A DNA stretch of 64,000 nt from Ignavibacteriales bacterium (GCA_016214905.1 JACRMQ010000003.1:62001-126000); one strand, 5' to 3'; counted from the stretch's first letter, positions 36,658 through 48,871 are shown. Translations and numbers: made by a program. Notes: generated by a model from the letters alone, not told the origin.

Positions 36658-36724
36658 GTCACGCTGAGCTTGTCGAAGCGTGATTTTGATTCAAGAAGTC
36701 ATGGTTCGACAGGCTCACCATGAC
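36658..36724. repeat. 67-bp paired-hairpin repeat (REP-like)
   Basis: Hairpin 1 has stem TCACGCT/AGCGTGA (36659-36665 and 36677-36683). Hairpin 2 has stem GTCATGG/CCATGAC (36698-36704 and 36718-36724). The two loop regions, TGAGCTTGTCGAA and TTCGACAGGCTCA, are reverse complements at 12 of 13 positions. The element is therefore both two hairpins and one large inverted repeat. It resembles a dispersed palindrome seen in many environmental bacterial genomes (recollection, not a search). It lies between DUF1015 and the DMT transporter start. Confidence 0.8.
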
Positions 36725-36742
36725 TTTTATATTATTTTTCAG

Positions 36743-37654
36743 ATGTCTGACCTTAATCAAAACATACCATACTTGGGTGAACTGAGTGCGCTTCTTACAG
36801 CATTTTTATGGGCTGGAAGTTCGATGGCATTCGCTTCGGCAACCAAGCGTCTTGGTTCGTTCAATGTAAATATATCGCGTTTGCTTCTTGCCGCTGCTTA
36901 CCTGATTGTTTTAATTCCTGTCGCCGGTTTTGATATCGGGATATCATTGAAGCAGGGAATTTATCTTTGCGCTAGTGGAGTTGTAGGTCTTTCGATTGGG
37001 GATACGTTTTTATTCAAATCTTACCAGTTAATTGGTGCACGCGTTACAATGCTGATGATGTCGCTCGCTCCGGCAATTGCGGCTTTGCTTAGCTATTACA
37101 TTCTCAATGAAAGTATATCATTTACCGGTATCGTTGGAATTATTATTACAATAGCAGGAATTGTTCTTGTTGTTATAGATCGCGAGTCAGACGGATTTCA
37201 AAAGAATAAAATCATTCCTCTTGGAATTATATATGCTTTTATTGCTGCTGCGGGACAAGGTGCGGGGTTGGTGCTTGCTAAGATGGCATTTCAGGAAGGA
37301 AGTATAAATGGTTTCGTCGCAACCGGATTTCGCATCATCGCCTCACTTATTTTAATCTTACCTTTCGCGATTCTAACAAAGAGATATGGAAATCCTATAA
37401 AAACATTCCGGGGTAACAGCACCGCTTTTTGGCTGACGATTTCAGGTTCATTCCTCGGACCGTTCTTCGGGATTACATTCAGTTTAATCGCAATCGCGAA
37501 TACAAATGTCGGAATCGCTTCAACAATTATGGCAATGGTTCCGATATTAATGCTGCCGCTTGTTAAATTTATTTACAAAGAAAAATTAACAATGACAGCG
37601 ATTATAGGATCTTTCATTGCGGTAGGTGGGGTAGTGGTGCTTTTCTTGCGCTGA
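36743..37654 (+). CDS. EamA/DMT-superfamily transporter
   Basis: Integral membrane permease of 303 residues with ten hydrophobic helices forming two EamA repeats. Repeat 1 runs from YLGELSALLTAFLWAGSSMAF to about 145 (GIVGIIITIAGIVLVVID). Repeat 2 runs from IIPLGIIYAFIAAAGQGAGLVLAK to the end (TAIIGSFIAVGGVVVLFL). Probably an exporter of a metabolite or amino acid; the substrate is unknown. The ATG at 36743 is chosen because the longer reading from 36680 would translate the hairpin repeat upstream (VRQAHHD), a recurrent annotation artefact. It is convergent with the glycosyltransferase at 37681. Confidence 0.88.
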   Translation: MSDLNQNIPYLGELSALLTAFLWAGSSMAFASATKRLGSFNVNISRLLLAAAYLIVLIPVAGFDIGISLKQGIYLCASGVVGLSIGDTFLFKSYQLIGARVTMLMMSLAPAIAALLSYYILNESISFTGIVGIIITIAGIVLVVIDRESDGFQKNKIIPLGIIYAFIAAAGQGAGLVLAKMAFQEGSINGFVATGFRIIASLILILPFAILTKRYGNPIKTFRGNSTAFWLTISGSFLGPFFGITFSLIAIANTNVGIASTIMAMVPILMLPLVKFIYKEKLTMTAIIGSFIAVGGVVVLFLR

Positions 37655-37680
37655 GATTACCTCCTCCAGTTATCTATTAT

Positions 37681-39285
37681 TCATTTTCGTTCGAAGATAA
37701 GAACTGTTGCACGATCCAAATCCGCATATGAACTCGCATTATCTCCCCATTTTATAATTGATTTATCCGGAGAGACAACATCAACTAATCCTGTAAGCGA
37801 GTAATACTCTTTAATGAATTTATCCGCCCATGTAAAGATATACATTTGAGAATTCTGCCATACGACCCATGAAATCGGATGATTGATATATATCAGAAGT
37901 TTGGGTTTTTCCGCTTCTATATTGCTTGCCATTTCTTTTTGCATTGTTAAACTATAAGGATGCGGTTCCATCAGAAAATATGTGAAAAGATACGGTGTTG
38001 CCGAAGTTCTATCCGCATAAAACAATATTTGCGGTTCAGAACCGAGTATCGCAATTTTATCGTGTTTTTGGGTTTTGGATCGAATATATTTCGCTATAGT
38101 TTCTGAATCGGCGAATGGATTAGGATTGTATATACGTCGGGAAATAGTATTGAGATCATCATAGATAAAATAAGATCGGTTCAAGATGATTCCGTAACCG
38201 ACAATCAATAAACCTAAAAGTAACGATAAGATTGATTTGAATAATTCCGTTTTATTGGATGCTATCAAGTGTGTAAATTTATTGATGAGATATCCTGTGA
38301 GAATACCAACGATTGGAAGGATCATTACGAAATAATGATTACGGAAATGAAGACCTAAGCTAACCGCGACCACCGATGTGAAGAGAAATAGCATAATTAT
38401 AACTCTTGAGTATCGTTGCTTTCGGTCTGCTAGAATTATAATAAAGCCGATTGCAGTGATAATCCAAACCGGCAGGAAATCGTGCGCAACCTCGGGAAAG
38501 ATCATCATGAACTCGCTAATCCCCTCACTACTTTTAACAAGATTGCTGAACTTCAAACCATATTCGAAATTCCAGAAGATGAATTTGTCAACGGCATTCA
38601 GAGTTCGATACCAAAAAAGAATTAGTGCGAATGGGAGAATAAATCCGAGGATAAACAGTGAAATATTTTTTAATGCATTACTCAGATTGAATTTTATTCG
38701 GTTTGGAGGATACAATAATAATACGACTCCGAATCCGAAAAACATTACGCCCGGTTGTTTCATCAGAACCAAAAGACTGAAAGCAATTCCTGAAGAGATA
38801 AGTAGAAATATCTTTCCCGTTTTATGGAATTGCATCACAAGAATAATGCCGAGAAGCATCCAGAAAACAACGAAGTGTGTTGCATGAGCAGCAAATCCGA
38901 GAACGCCTGGAGCCAAAGCCAACACTCCATAAATTAAAGCTGAAATTACTCCTTCATCGGTGCCAAATAATCTTTTTGTAAATTCGAAGATCAACACCAT
39001 TGACGCTGCGTTAAATAACAGTAATCCGATATGAATGGCGCCGGCAGTTAGTCCGAAAATTTTAAGAAAGATCGCGTAAGTCAAATACAGACCCGGAGGT
39101 TTAAAATCATATCCTGATATGTAAGGGGGGATTCCTTGAAGAATCAATTTGCCCATATAAGCGAATCCGCCCTCATCTCGTTCAAGCGGAAACCCGAGGA
39201 AACGGATGCGAAGAATGGTAACAATGAGTATTACCAGAAGTAATAGTAGGTATGTTAATTTGTTATTTTCTTCTTTTGAATTCAA
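37681..39285 (-). CDS. Membrane glycosyltransferase of the PMT/ArnT-like GT-C fold
   Basis: A 534-residue protein with about eleven membrane helices. After helix 1, FPLERDEGGFAYMGKLILQG supplies the acidic Asp-Glu pair expected in the first outer loop of GT-C enzymes using polyprenyl-phosphate sugars, and YDFKPPGLYLTYAIF follows. A soluble C-terminal domain (about 385-534) includes KHDKIAILGSEPQILFYADR. It lies 27 bp after a GT2 glycosyltransferase of the polyprenyl-phosphate sugar synthase type. A simple reading is that the GT2 makes the lipid-linked sugar and this protein transfers it outside the membrane (inference). Confidence 0.8.
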   Translation of the reverse strand: MNSKEENNKLTYLLLLLVILIVTILRIRFLGFPLERDEGGFAYMGKLILQGIPPYISGYDFKPPGLYLTYAIFLKIFGLTAGAIHIGLLLFNAASMVLIFEFTKRLFGTDEGVISALIYGVLALAPGVLGFAAHATHFVVFWMLLGIILVMQFHKTGKIFLLISSGIAFSLLVLMKQPGVMFFGFGVVLLLYPPNRIKFNLSNALKNISLFILGFILPFALILFWYRTLNAVDKFIFWNFEYGLKFSNLVKSSEGISEFMMIFPEVAHDFLPVWIITAIGFIIILADRKQRYSRVIIMLFLFTSVVAVSLGLHFRNHYFVMILPIVGILTGYLINKFTHLIASNKTELFKSILSLLLGLLIVGYGIILNRSYFIYDDLNTISRRIYNPNPFADSETIAKYIRSKTQKHDKIAILGSEPQILFYADRTSATPYLFTYFLMEPHPYSLTMQKEMASNIEAEKPKLLIYINHPISWVVWQNSQMYIFTWADKFIKEYYSLTGLVDVVSPDKSIIKWGDNASSYADLDRATVLIFERK

Positions 39286-39312
39286 CTCTCAATTATTGAT
39301 AATAGTTTAGAA

Positions 39313-40029
39313 TCAGAATTGTTTTTTTGAGAAAAGATATTTAACGGCTTCCCAAACTGTACCGATTCCGTACCGAACACTGGCTTTAAAATTTATACTT
39401 GAGCTCTCGGGGAAGTAACGAACAGGTACCGGAATTTCTCCTATTCTGTAACCTTTAGCGATAATCTGAAAAAGAACCTGACTATCAAAAACAAAATCAT
39501 CGGAGTTATGTAAATAATCAATCGATTCAATCACTTCTCTTTTGTATCCCCTCATTCCCGTATGCCACTCCGAAAGGTTCTGACCTGTAACAATGTTTTC
39601 GATAACACTTAAAAATCTATTCGAAAGATATTTATATTTCGGCATGCCTCCTGCGAGAGCTTCTTTTCTTGAGCGGATACGGGAGCCGAGCATCACGTCG
39701 AAATAACCATCGGATATATACTCTACGAAATAACGAATCAATCTTGGATCGTACTGATAGTCGGGATGAAGCATAATTATAATGTCGGCGCCACGATCGA
39801 GAGCAAGTTTGTAGCAGGTTTTTTGGTTGCCACCGTAACCGGTATTAGTTTGATGTTGATGTACTGTCATACCTAAACGTTTTGCGATTTCCACAGTACG
39901 ATCATTGCTGCAATCATCGACAAGGATCATCTCGCTGACAATTTCTTTCGGAACATCATTAATCGTTTGCTCGAGTGTTTTTTCGGCGCGGTAAGCCGGA
40001 AATACTACAATAACTTTATTCTTTTTCAC
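39313..40029 (-). CDS. GT2 glycosyltransferase, polyprenyl-phosphate sugar synthase-like
   Basis: Cytosolic GT-A enzyme of 238 residues. The opening is VIVVFPAYRAEKTLEQTI, then MILVDDCSNDRTVEIAKRLG with the nucleotide-binding Asp pair, QTNTGYGGNQKT, and IIIMLHPDYQYDP, where the metal-binding Asp of the DxD-type motif lies. The family makes dolichol- or undecaprenyl-phosphate sugars. There is no C-terminal membrane helix, so it is a soluble form. It precedes the GT-C membrane enzyme in one transcript. The 182-bp region upstream shows no clear promoter. Confidence 0.88.
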   Translation of the reverse strand: MKKNKVIVVFPAYRAEKTLEQTINDVPKEIVSEMILVDDCSNDRTVEIAKRLGMTVHQHQTNTGYGGNQKTCYKLALDRGADIIIMLHPDYQYDPRLIRYFVEYISDGYFDVMLGSRIRSRKEALAGGMPKYKYLSNRFLSVIENIVTGQNLSEWHTGMRGYKREVIESIDYLHNSDDFVFDSQVLFQIIAKGYRIGEIPVPVRYFPESSSINFKASVRYGIGTVWEAVKYLFSKKQF

Positions 40030-40211
40030 GGAAAAATCGAGATACTTAAGTTTAATTATACCGAAAATAAGAAACTATCGGTTAATTAACAATAGTAGTT
40101 CAGGGAGATCTCATAAGATCGGAGGTGAAAATTTTAATTTAATTGAAAAGAAATAAAATTTAGGTAAAGGATTACACCAAATATAAATGATAAAATGTGT
40201 TTATCGAAATA

Positions 40212-40610
40212 TCAATTATATGCGGCGGTAACCTTTTTTTGATTATCCGGAGTTAGTACCCTACTAATACAATTCAAAAGCGATTTCAGATCGAACGGTT
40301 TCACCAATATATCGTCTGCGCCGATTCGAACAGCTTCCTGCCCGATCTTCATTTCGCTTGTAGCGGTAAGAATGATTACTCGTTTTGCCAGCTTGTACCG
40401 CTTCATGTATCGTAACAGTTGCATCCCGCTGAGCCGGGGCAAGTAAACATCCAATAAAACGAGATCGTAATTGTGATTCCTCAAAAAATCCAATCCCACC
40501 ATTCCATCGGCAACACCATAAACCTTGAAACCTTCGTTCGTAAGAATTCTTTCCATTCCGGATCTTAAATTCTTATCTCCTTCAACAATTAATACTGTCA
40601 TACTGTCCAT
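40212..40610 (-). CDS. Single-domain response regulator
   Basis: A 132-residue receiver domain with no output domain. E10/D12 form the acidic pocket (LIVEGDK), D54 is the phospho-acceptor (VLLDVYLPRLSG), T82 lies in ILTAT and K104 in LVKPFD. It has a strong ribosome binding site (AAAGGAG) 7 bp before the ATG. It is divergent from the hybrid histidine kinase at 40738-43056, separated by 127 bp, which makes that kinase a candidate partner. Confidence 0.9.
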   Translation of the reverse strand: MDSMTVLIVEGDKNLRSGMERILTNEGFKVYGVADGMVGLDFLRNHNYDLVLLDVYLPRLSGMQLLRYMKRYKLAKRVIILTATSEMKIGQEAVRIGADDILVKPFDLKSLLNCISRVLTPDNQKKVTAAYN

Positions 40611-40779
40611 AATGCACTCCTTTAAAAGCTATCTAAATATCCTTAAAAGAGAGGAAATCGGTTGTGTATTTGTTCACACCTATTGATGCAGGACACTTTT
40701 GAAACATTGAGATAATTGAAAAGATAGAAGCCGTGCTGTGCTTTTTGAAACTAATTGCTTTTCTTATTACATTCATCAT

Positions 40780-43039
40780 ATGATTAAACTCATACAAAAT
40801 TTATTTATCGGTATAAAAGTATTCTTTAAATCGATGGGGTTGGTTGAACAAGCCCAGCTTGTTGCCTCAACCGCTGTAATAGTTGCGATGATAACACTGA
40901 TTACTGTTCGAATCGCGGTTGGTGTTGAGCTCAGCGCTGTTGATCTTATCAGCGTGGTAACTGTTGGATTATTCGGTTATGTGAGCATATTTTTTGCTCT
41001 TAAATATGGCAGAAATTTAGAATCACAACGCCGTGAGATGATAGAACTAAATTCAATAGCGGAAGCTGTAAATTATTCGGTCGATATTAATTATGTCTTA
41101 CAGTCTTCGTTGATAAAAGTGCTTCAGTTGATGCGTGCTGATGCCGGTTGGATTTATATTATCGAAAATAAAACCCTGATGCTTAAACACCATTATGGTA
41201 CTACGGTTCCACTTTTTCAAACTGATATAAACGCTGATCAGGAATACCTTGGGTGGATTAAAACTCCCGGACTCTATATCACTTTGGATGAAAATGGAAA
41301 CAATATATTTGATCCGAAAATGTTTGATGAAGGGATTAAACTGCTGATATCGATACCGCTGTTGCGGCAGGGAGTTTTTGCCGGTGCTTTGATAATAGGC
41401 AGGCGCGATACTCATCGCGCCCATTTTAAAAATGTGGCACTCCTGCAAGCATTTGGCAATCAAATAAGCATGGCGCTGAATAATGCATCTCTCTTCGAGC
41501 AAGTTCGTCAATCGGAACAATTGTACGCCGATCTTTATGAAAACTCACCCGATATGTATCATAGCGTCGATCGGGATGGGATAGTGATAAGTTGTAACAA
41601 AACAGAATGCTTATTTTTAGGAAAGAATAAAGAAGATATCATAGGAAAATCTTTATCTTCGCTTTATCCACCTGCACAGCATGCACATATTGCGAGTAAT
41701 CTTAAAAATATTTTTGATTTTGGAAGAGAATTAAAAGGAATCGAAGAACAAATTGTTCGGTCGGATGGTACCTTCATAGATGTCAGCACAAATGCTTCTA
41801 TAGTTTATGATGTGGAGGGGAAACCTGCGGTTGCTCGAATGGTTTTACGCGATATTACACAGAAGAAATTGATGGAGGAGAAAATTCTTCAGGCACAGAA
41901 AATAGACAGTATCGGAAATCTTGCCGGTGGTATCGCTCATGATTTCAATAACATTTTAACAGCGATATTAGGTTCTGCCTCCATAATGCGCCGAAGAGTA
42001 GAGGAGAATCCTCGGCTGTTAAAATACGTAGATCTTATTGAAACAACATCACGGCGCGGAGCCGCGGTTACTCGCCAGTTGTTGACTTTTGCACGGAAAA
42101 ATAATCCTAACATTGTCCGTACAAACGTGAATTCAATTCTTGATCAAACAATCAAATTGTTTGAAGTAACGACACCTAAAACTATTCACATCAAACACTC
42201 GCTTTCTCACGAGCCGCTTTTTGTTGAAGCAGATGAAGGACAGTTACAGCAGGCAATTCTGAATTTGTGTCTGAACTCTCGCGATGCCATGCCGAGCGGC
42301 GGGATTATAGTTGTGAGTTGTTCCGGGATCGACATCGATGAGGAAAAAGCCCGGCAATTGACTGAAGGGAATATCGGTTCATACGTAATGATATCTGTCG
42401 CAGATTCGGGCGTGGGTATTCCAACTTCAATCATCAATAAAATATATGAACCATTTTTTACAACCAAAGAGCAAGGTAAAGGAACCGGTCTCGGTTTATC
42501 TGTTGTGTACGGAGTTGTTAAAAGTCATAACGGATTTGTGAATGTAAGCAGCGAGGTGAACAGCGGAACAATATTTACAATATACTTGCCGCGTATTTCT
42601 GATCAAAAATCGAGAACTGACCTTCCAAACAACAAACTCGAGATGACGGGTGGAACGGAGAATATTCTCCTTGTCGAGGATGAAGTGTCTGTTAGCGAAG
42701 TCGGGGCTGATATTTTAAAAGAATTAGGATACAGAATTGATCGTGCCCAAAACGGCAGAGAAGCGATAGATAAAATCCGTGAAAAGAACGGCGCGTATGA
42801 TCTTGTGATTCTCGATATGAATATGCCGCGCATGGGTGGCAAGGCAACTTTCGATCAATTGAAGAATGAATTCCCGATAATAAAAATCCTGGTTTGCAGC
42901 GGTTATAGCGCAACAATGTTGGAAGATGGAAAATTTATGGAGCTTATTGATGGATTTCTCCAAAAACCATACACGATAGACGATATGGCTTACAAAGTCA
43001 GGGAAGTTCTCAATACTCCTCGAAAATTGGGGGTCAAAA

Positions 43040-43056
<17 letters not shown>
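40780..43056 (+). CDS. Hybrid histidine kinase (2 TM-GAF-PAS-HisKA-HATPase-receiver)
   Basis: A 758-residue sensor kinase from the ATG at 40780; a GTG at 40738 would add 14 residues. In order it has two membrane helices (about 27-75), a GAF domain (about 80-230) and PAS (about 240-360, [20 protein letters not shown]). HisKA follows with H387 in [11 protein letters not shown], then HATPase ([40 protein letters not shown]). A C-terminal receiver has D679 in [12 protein letters not shown] and ends KPYTIDD. The internal receiver suggests a phosphorelay or self-control. It overlaps the RodZ-like gene by 17 bp, so the two are probably co-translated. Confidence 0.92.
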
Positions 43057-45894
<2,838 letters not shown>

Positions 45895-45897
45895 TAG

Positions 45898-46437
45898 ATG
45901 TTTGAACATGCGCTTGCATATGTCGGATTGCAGTTTGCAAAATTTCAATTTCGAAACGATTTCGATCAACCGCAACCGCTTACCGATTTTTTACGCGGAG
46001 CCGGAAACGTTCTGATTACACTTCCGGTCGGGTACGAAGATGCAATAATCGCCGGCAACGCATTGCGAAGTTTTCGAGAGCGGATGAAAAACATACATAT
46101 CACTGTAGTACATAACAGTACGCGTGAGACTGCATTGGCAAATTTTCCGCGGTGCGAAATTATACGTCTTGACCCGCCGGATATAAACAGATTTTCACTT
46201 CCAACAAAAACAATACTTCAAAGAATATTTAAACGTGAATACGATGTTGCAATCGATTTAAATCTTGATTTCGCGTTACATACTGCGTATATTTGTAAAG
46301 CGTCTCGAGCTAAAATTCGCGTTGGTTTCGCCGGACCTGTATCCGACACGTTTTACAACATTATCTTAAATCTCAACAAAGAACGAACACCTCAGGCACT
46401 CTACGAAAAGTTCGCTGAATGTCTGGCTATGTTCTAG
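45898..46437 (+). CDS. Half-length GT9 (heptosyltransferase-like) protein
   Basis: A 179-residue soluble protein matching only the N-terminal Rossmann half of glycosyltransferase family 9. AGNVLITLPVGYEDAIIAGNAL resembles the family opening. ITVVHNSTRETALANFPRCEIIRLD and YDVAIDLNLDFALHTAYICKASRAKIRVGFAGP match the middle strands. The C-terminal nucleotide-sugar-binding half is absent, and the next 15 bp run straight into the STAS gene, so no frameshifted remainder is visible. It starts 3 bp after ligA. It may be a degenerate enzyme or a stand-alone binding domain (inference). Confidence 0.7.
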   Translation: MFEHALAYVGLQFAKFQFRNDFDQPQPLTDFLRGAGNVLITLPVGYEDAIIAGNALRSFRERMKNIHITVVHNSTRETALANFPRCEIIRLDPPDINRFSLPTKTILQRIFKREYDVAIDLNLDFALHTAYICKASRAKIRVGFAGPVSDTFYNIILNLNKERTPQALYEKFAECLAMF

Positions 46438-46452
46438 AACACCGGAGTTTTC

Positions 46453-46788
46453 ATGAAATTTGAAATTACTAAAGATGGTAAAGCAACAATTCTCAAACTG
46501 CATGGAAGAAAACTTGATTCCACAGTTGCACCGGAATTGAAAGCTGAATTCCTTATCCTTTGCAAACCGAAGAATTCGACAAAACTGATAATCGATTTGA
46601 AAGAGGTTCAGTTCTGCGACAGCAGCGGTTTGAGCGCACTTCTCATCGCTGATCGCACTATGCGCCAGCATGGCGGGACGGTGCATCTTGTTCATGTGCA
46701 CGATAAAGTCTTGGATCTGATGCGGATTACTCAATTAGACAGGATGTTCACCATCAATAAAAAAGTTGATGATGCTCTTAAAGCATAA
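46453..46788 (+). CDS. STAS-domain protein (anti-sigma-factor antagonist type)
   Basis: A 111-residue single STAS domain. The strand KATILKLHGRKLDSTVAPELK and the phosphorylatable-Ser loop LKEVQFCDSSGLSALLIADR match SpoIIAA/RsbV-type proteins, in which a kinase phosphorylates the Ser after DS. No anti-sigma kinase (RsbW type) is adjacent. The GGAG ribosome binding site (CACCGGAGTTTTC) lies 6 bp before the ATG. It follows the half-GT9 gene by 15 bp and is probably co-transcribed. Confidence 0.9.
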   Translation: MKFEITKDGKATILKLHGRKLDSTVAPELKAEFLILCKPKNSTKLIIDLKEVQFCDSSGLSALLIADRTMRQHGGTVHLVHVHDKVLDLMRITQLDRMFTINKKVDDALKA

Positions 46789-46839
46789 TCTGTGGCATTT
46801 GATTGATATTTCTTTCGTTTCCTGCCGGTAAATTCTTCA

Positions 46840-48303
46840 ATGGGTTTTTCTAATCTTGACTATTTTATTGTAGCAGTTTATCTATTGGGTGTTACAGTAA
46901 TTGGCTCAATCATTTCGGGCAAACAAAAATCGTCGCGCGATTATTTCCTTGGAGGAAAAAATATGTCGTGGTGGTCGGTCGGATTTTCAATCGTCGCAAG
47001 TGAGACGAGCACTCTTACATTTATCAGCATACCGGGGTTGGCTTATAAAAGCGATATGCACTTTCTTCAAGTCGCATTCGGTTATTTTATCGGCAGGCTG
47101 CTGGTCAGCATCATTTTCATTCCCGCATATTATCAGGGCGATCTGGAAACCGCTTACGATTTTATAGGTAAACGATTCGGTTTGTCTCTCCGGAAATTCG
47201 CATCTTCAGTTTTTATTATTACACGTGTTTTAGCGTCCGGTGTTCGATTATTTGCAACCGCGATACCGGTTCACATTATAACAGGATTCGACTATCCGAC
47301 CAGCATTGTTATCATCGGCGGCTTTACATTAATTTATACTTACCTAGGCGGATTGAAAGCAGTTGTTGCCATGGATGTGGTTCAACTTTTCATATATCTT
47401 AGCGGCGCAGTAGCATCGATGGTTATCATCTTCAACCATCTTCCAAACGGATGGAACGATGTCGTTGGATATGCAACACAAAATAGCTTGAATAAATTTG
47501 AAATATTCAATCTAAAAACCGGCACAAATATATTTGAGTTTGTTTCTTTACCGTATACACTTCTTGGCGGTTTGCTTGGTGGGACATTCCTTACAATGGC
47601 TTCGCATGGAACCGATCAATTGCTTGTGCAACGATTGTTGGGATGCAAATCAAAGCGCGACAGCCAACGCGCGCTTATGCTTGATGCATCGATTATTGTT
47701 CTGCAATTTGCTTTCTTTCTGATTTTGGGATTATGCTTGTACGCATTCTACCACGGTGTGCCATACCAGCAGCTTGGATTAAATTCATCGGATGAAATAT
47801 TTCCGAAATTTATAATTGAAAATCTTCCTGTCGGTGTAGCCGGACTTGTAATAGCAGGTGTATTCGCTTCTGCTATGGGATCTCTTTCTTCATCAATAAG
47901 CTCACTAGCATCCGCCACATATCTTGATTTATTCAAGATGACGAAGAGAGGAAAGTTATTGACCGAAAAGATGGAGTTGAGATGGTCGAAGATATTTACA
48001 TTGTTTTGGGGATTGGTTCTGATAGGTGGAGCGTTGTTGTTCACCGATAATAAAAATCCGGTTGTTGAGATAGGTCTCAAAATCGCTTCTTTCACCTATG
48101 GCGGATTATTGGGAACATTCTTTTTAGGTTTATTTTTCAAACGCACGAACCAGCAAGATGCTTTTATAGGATTTATTGCCGGGCTGGTTACAATGATCAT
48201 TGTATTAAATTTTACAACTATTGATTGGACATGGCATACGATGATTGGGGCTCTGATGACGATAACGGTTGGAAAATTAGGCTCTAAATTATTCACACAA
48301 TGA
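46840..48303 (+). CDS. Sodium:solute symporter (SSS family)
   Basis: A 487-residue permease with about thirteen membrane helices. The opening FIVAVYLLGVTVIGSIISGKQKSSRDYFLGGKNMSWW and FSIVASETSTLTFISIPG are typical of SSS transporters (shown in part). GTFLTMASHGTDQLLVQR and ASAMGSLSSSISSLASATYLDLFK carry the sodium-site residues of the family. It couples uptake to the sodium gradient. The solute could be a sugar, amino acid or anion, and the sequence does not decide. A hairpin terminator follows. Confidence 0.92.
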   Translation: MGFSNLDYFIVAVYLLGVTVIGSIISGKQKSSRDYFLGGKNMSWWSVGFSIVASETSTLTFISIPGLAYKSDMHFLQVAFGYFIGRLLVSIIFIPAYYQGDLETAYDFIGKRFGLSLRKFASSVFIITRVLASGVRLFATAIPVHIITGFDYPTSIVIIGGFTLIYTYLGGLKAVVAMDVVQLFIYLSGAVASMVIIFNHLPNGWNDVVGYATQNSLNKFEIFNLKTGTNIFEFVSLPYTLLGGLLGGTFLTMASHGTDQLLVQRLLGCKSKRDSQRALMLDASIIVLQFAFFLILGLCLYAFYHGVPYQQLGLNSSDEIFPKFIIENLPVGVAGLVIAGVFASAMGSLSSSISSLASATYLDLFKMTKRGKLLTEKMELRWSKIFTLFWGLVLIGGALLFTDNKNPVVEIGLKIASFTYGGLLGTFFLGLFFKRTNQQDAFIGFIAGLVTMIIVLNFTTIDWTWHTMIGALMTITVGKLGSKLFTQ

Positions 48304-48324
48304 AAACGAAGTAAATCAGTATTT

Positions 48325-48342
48325 ATAGGATAATTGTCCTAT
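48325..48342. repeat. Small inverted repeat after the symporter gene
   Basis: ATAGGA (48325-48330) and TCCTAT (48337-48342) form a 6-bp stem over TAATTG. It lies between the symporter stop and the terminator. Its role is unknown and a chance origin is possible. Confidence 0.35.
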
Positions 48343-48357
48343 GGAGGTATAATAAAT

Positions 48358-48394
48358 AAAGCGGTAAGTTGGTTCAACATACCGCTTTATTTTG
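48358..48394. terminator. Bidirectional terminator between symporter and Cys-rich gene
   Basis: AAAGCGGTA (48358-48366) pairs with TACCGCTTT (48380-48388) over a 13-nt loop, with T- and A-rich flanks on both strands. It lies between convergent genes and can end both transcripts. Confidence 0.85.
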
Positions 48395-48408
48395 TCTATT
48401 AAAGTAAT

Positions 48409-48855
48409 TTACTTCTTTGTTCCTTTTTCGTGCTTGCAATCTGCCGAGCACTTCTCTTTACATTCTTTGCTATCGGGTTTGCACTCACCTTTTGCCATCT
48501 TTTCTTTGCATTCTTTACTATCGTGTTTGCATTCACCTTTCGCCATTTTATCTTTGCACTCCTGGCTGCCGTGTTTGCATTCGCCTTTTGCCATCTTATC
48601 TTTGCATTCTTTGCTTTCAGGATCGCATTGCACCTTTGCGGTTTTATCTGCGCATGTTGCAGCACAATCTTTCGCTTTATCACCGGTCATGCTCGGACAG
48701 GTTGCTTTTGCATCCTTGGATGATGCCTGTTTGCCGCTCATCGGGCATTTTACTGTTTCTTTTTTTGCGGCTTTGTCGTCACCGGCATAAAGCGCCATAG
48801 CTACGATCAAAATAGCAATCGTAATAATCGATGTGAATATAATTAGTTTTTTCAC
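48409..48855 (-). CDS. Cys-rich repeat protein, probable metal-binding periplasmic protein
   Basis: A 148-residue protein from the GTG at 48855, preceded by AGGAGA. A longer reading from 48984 would overlap the upstream gene by 113 bp and is rejected. Residues 3-23 are a hydrophobic signal or anchor. CPMSGK (37-42) is a CPxSG-type motif. Three perfect-length 16-residue repeats (83-98, 99-114, 115-130) follow the pattern ECKxKMAKGECKxxSx, and a partial fourth unit follows. There are 14 Cys in the mature part, many with Lys/His/Asp neighbours. This suggests metal binding outside the cytoplasm, fitting the sigma/anti-sigma/CnrX-like genes upstream. Low-complexity composition makes homology hard to judge. 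Confidence 0.7.
   Translation of the reverse strand: MKKLIIFTSIITIAILIVAMALYAGDDKAAKKETVKCPMSGKQASSKDAKATCPSMTGDKAKDCAATCADKTAKVQCDPESKECKDKMAKGECKHGSQECKDKMAKGECKHDSKECKEKMAKGECKPDSKECKEKCSADCKHEKGTKK
48466..48609 (-). repeat. Three 48-bp tandem coding repeats
   Basis: Encodes the three 16-residue units of the Cys-rich protein. The units differ at a few bases, mostly in the D/E, H/P and S/Q codons. The reading frame is kept throughout, which argues for selection on the protein rather than random expansion. Confidence 0.8.
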
Positions 48856-48871
48856 TGCGGGGTTTCTCCTT

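Noticed and set aside
36680-36742. Upstream start for the DMT transporter
   Set aside because: It would translate the paired-hairpin repeat (VRQAHHD). The ATG at 36743 begins a normal transporter N-terminus.
48466-48609. 48-bp repeats considered as a CRISPR array
   Set aside because: The units are contiguous with no spacers and encode a protein repeat, and no cas gene is present.
48399-48800. Several open frames opposite and across the Cys-rich repeat gene
   Set aside because: They arise from the periodic 48-bp repeat. Only the minus-strand frame starting at 48855 has a ribosome binding site, a signal segment and a sensible composition.
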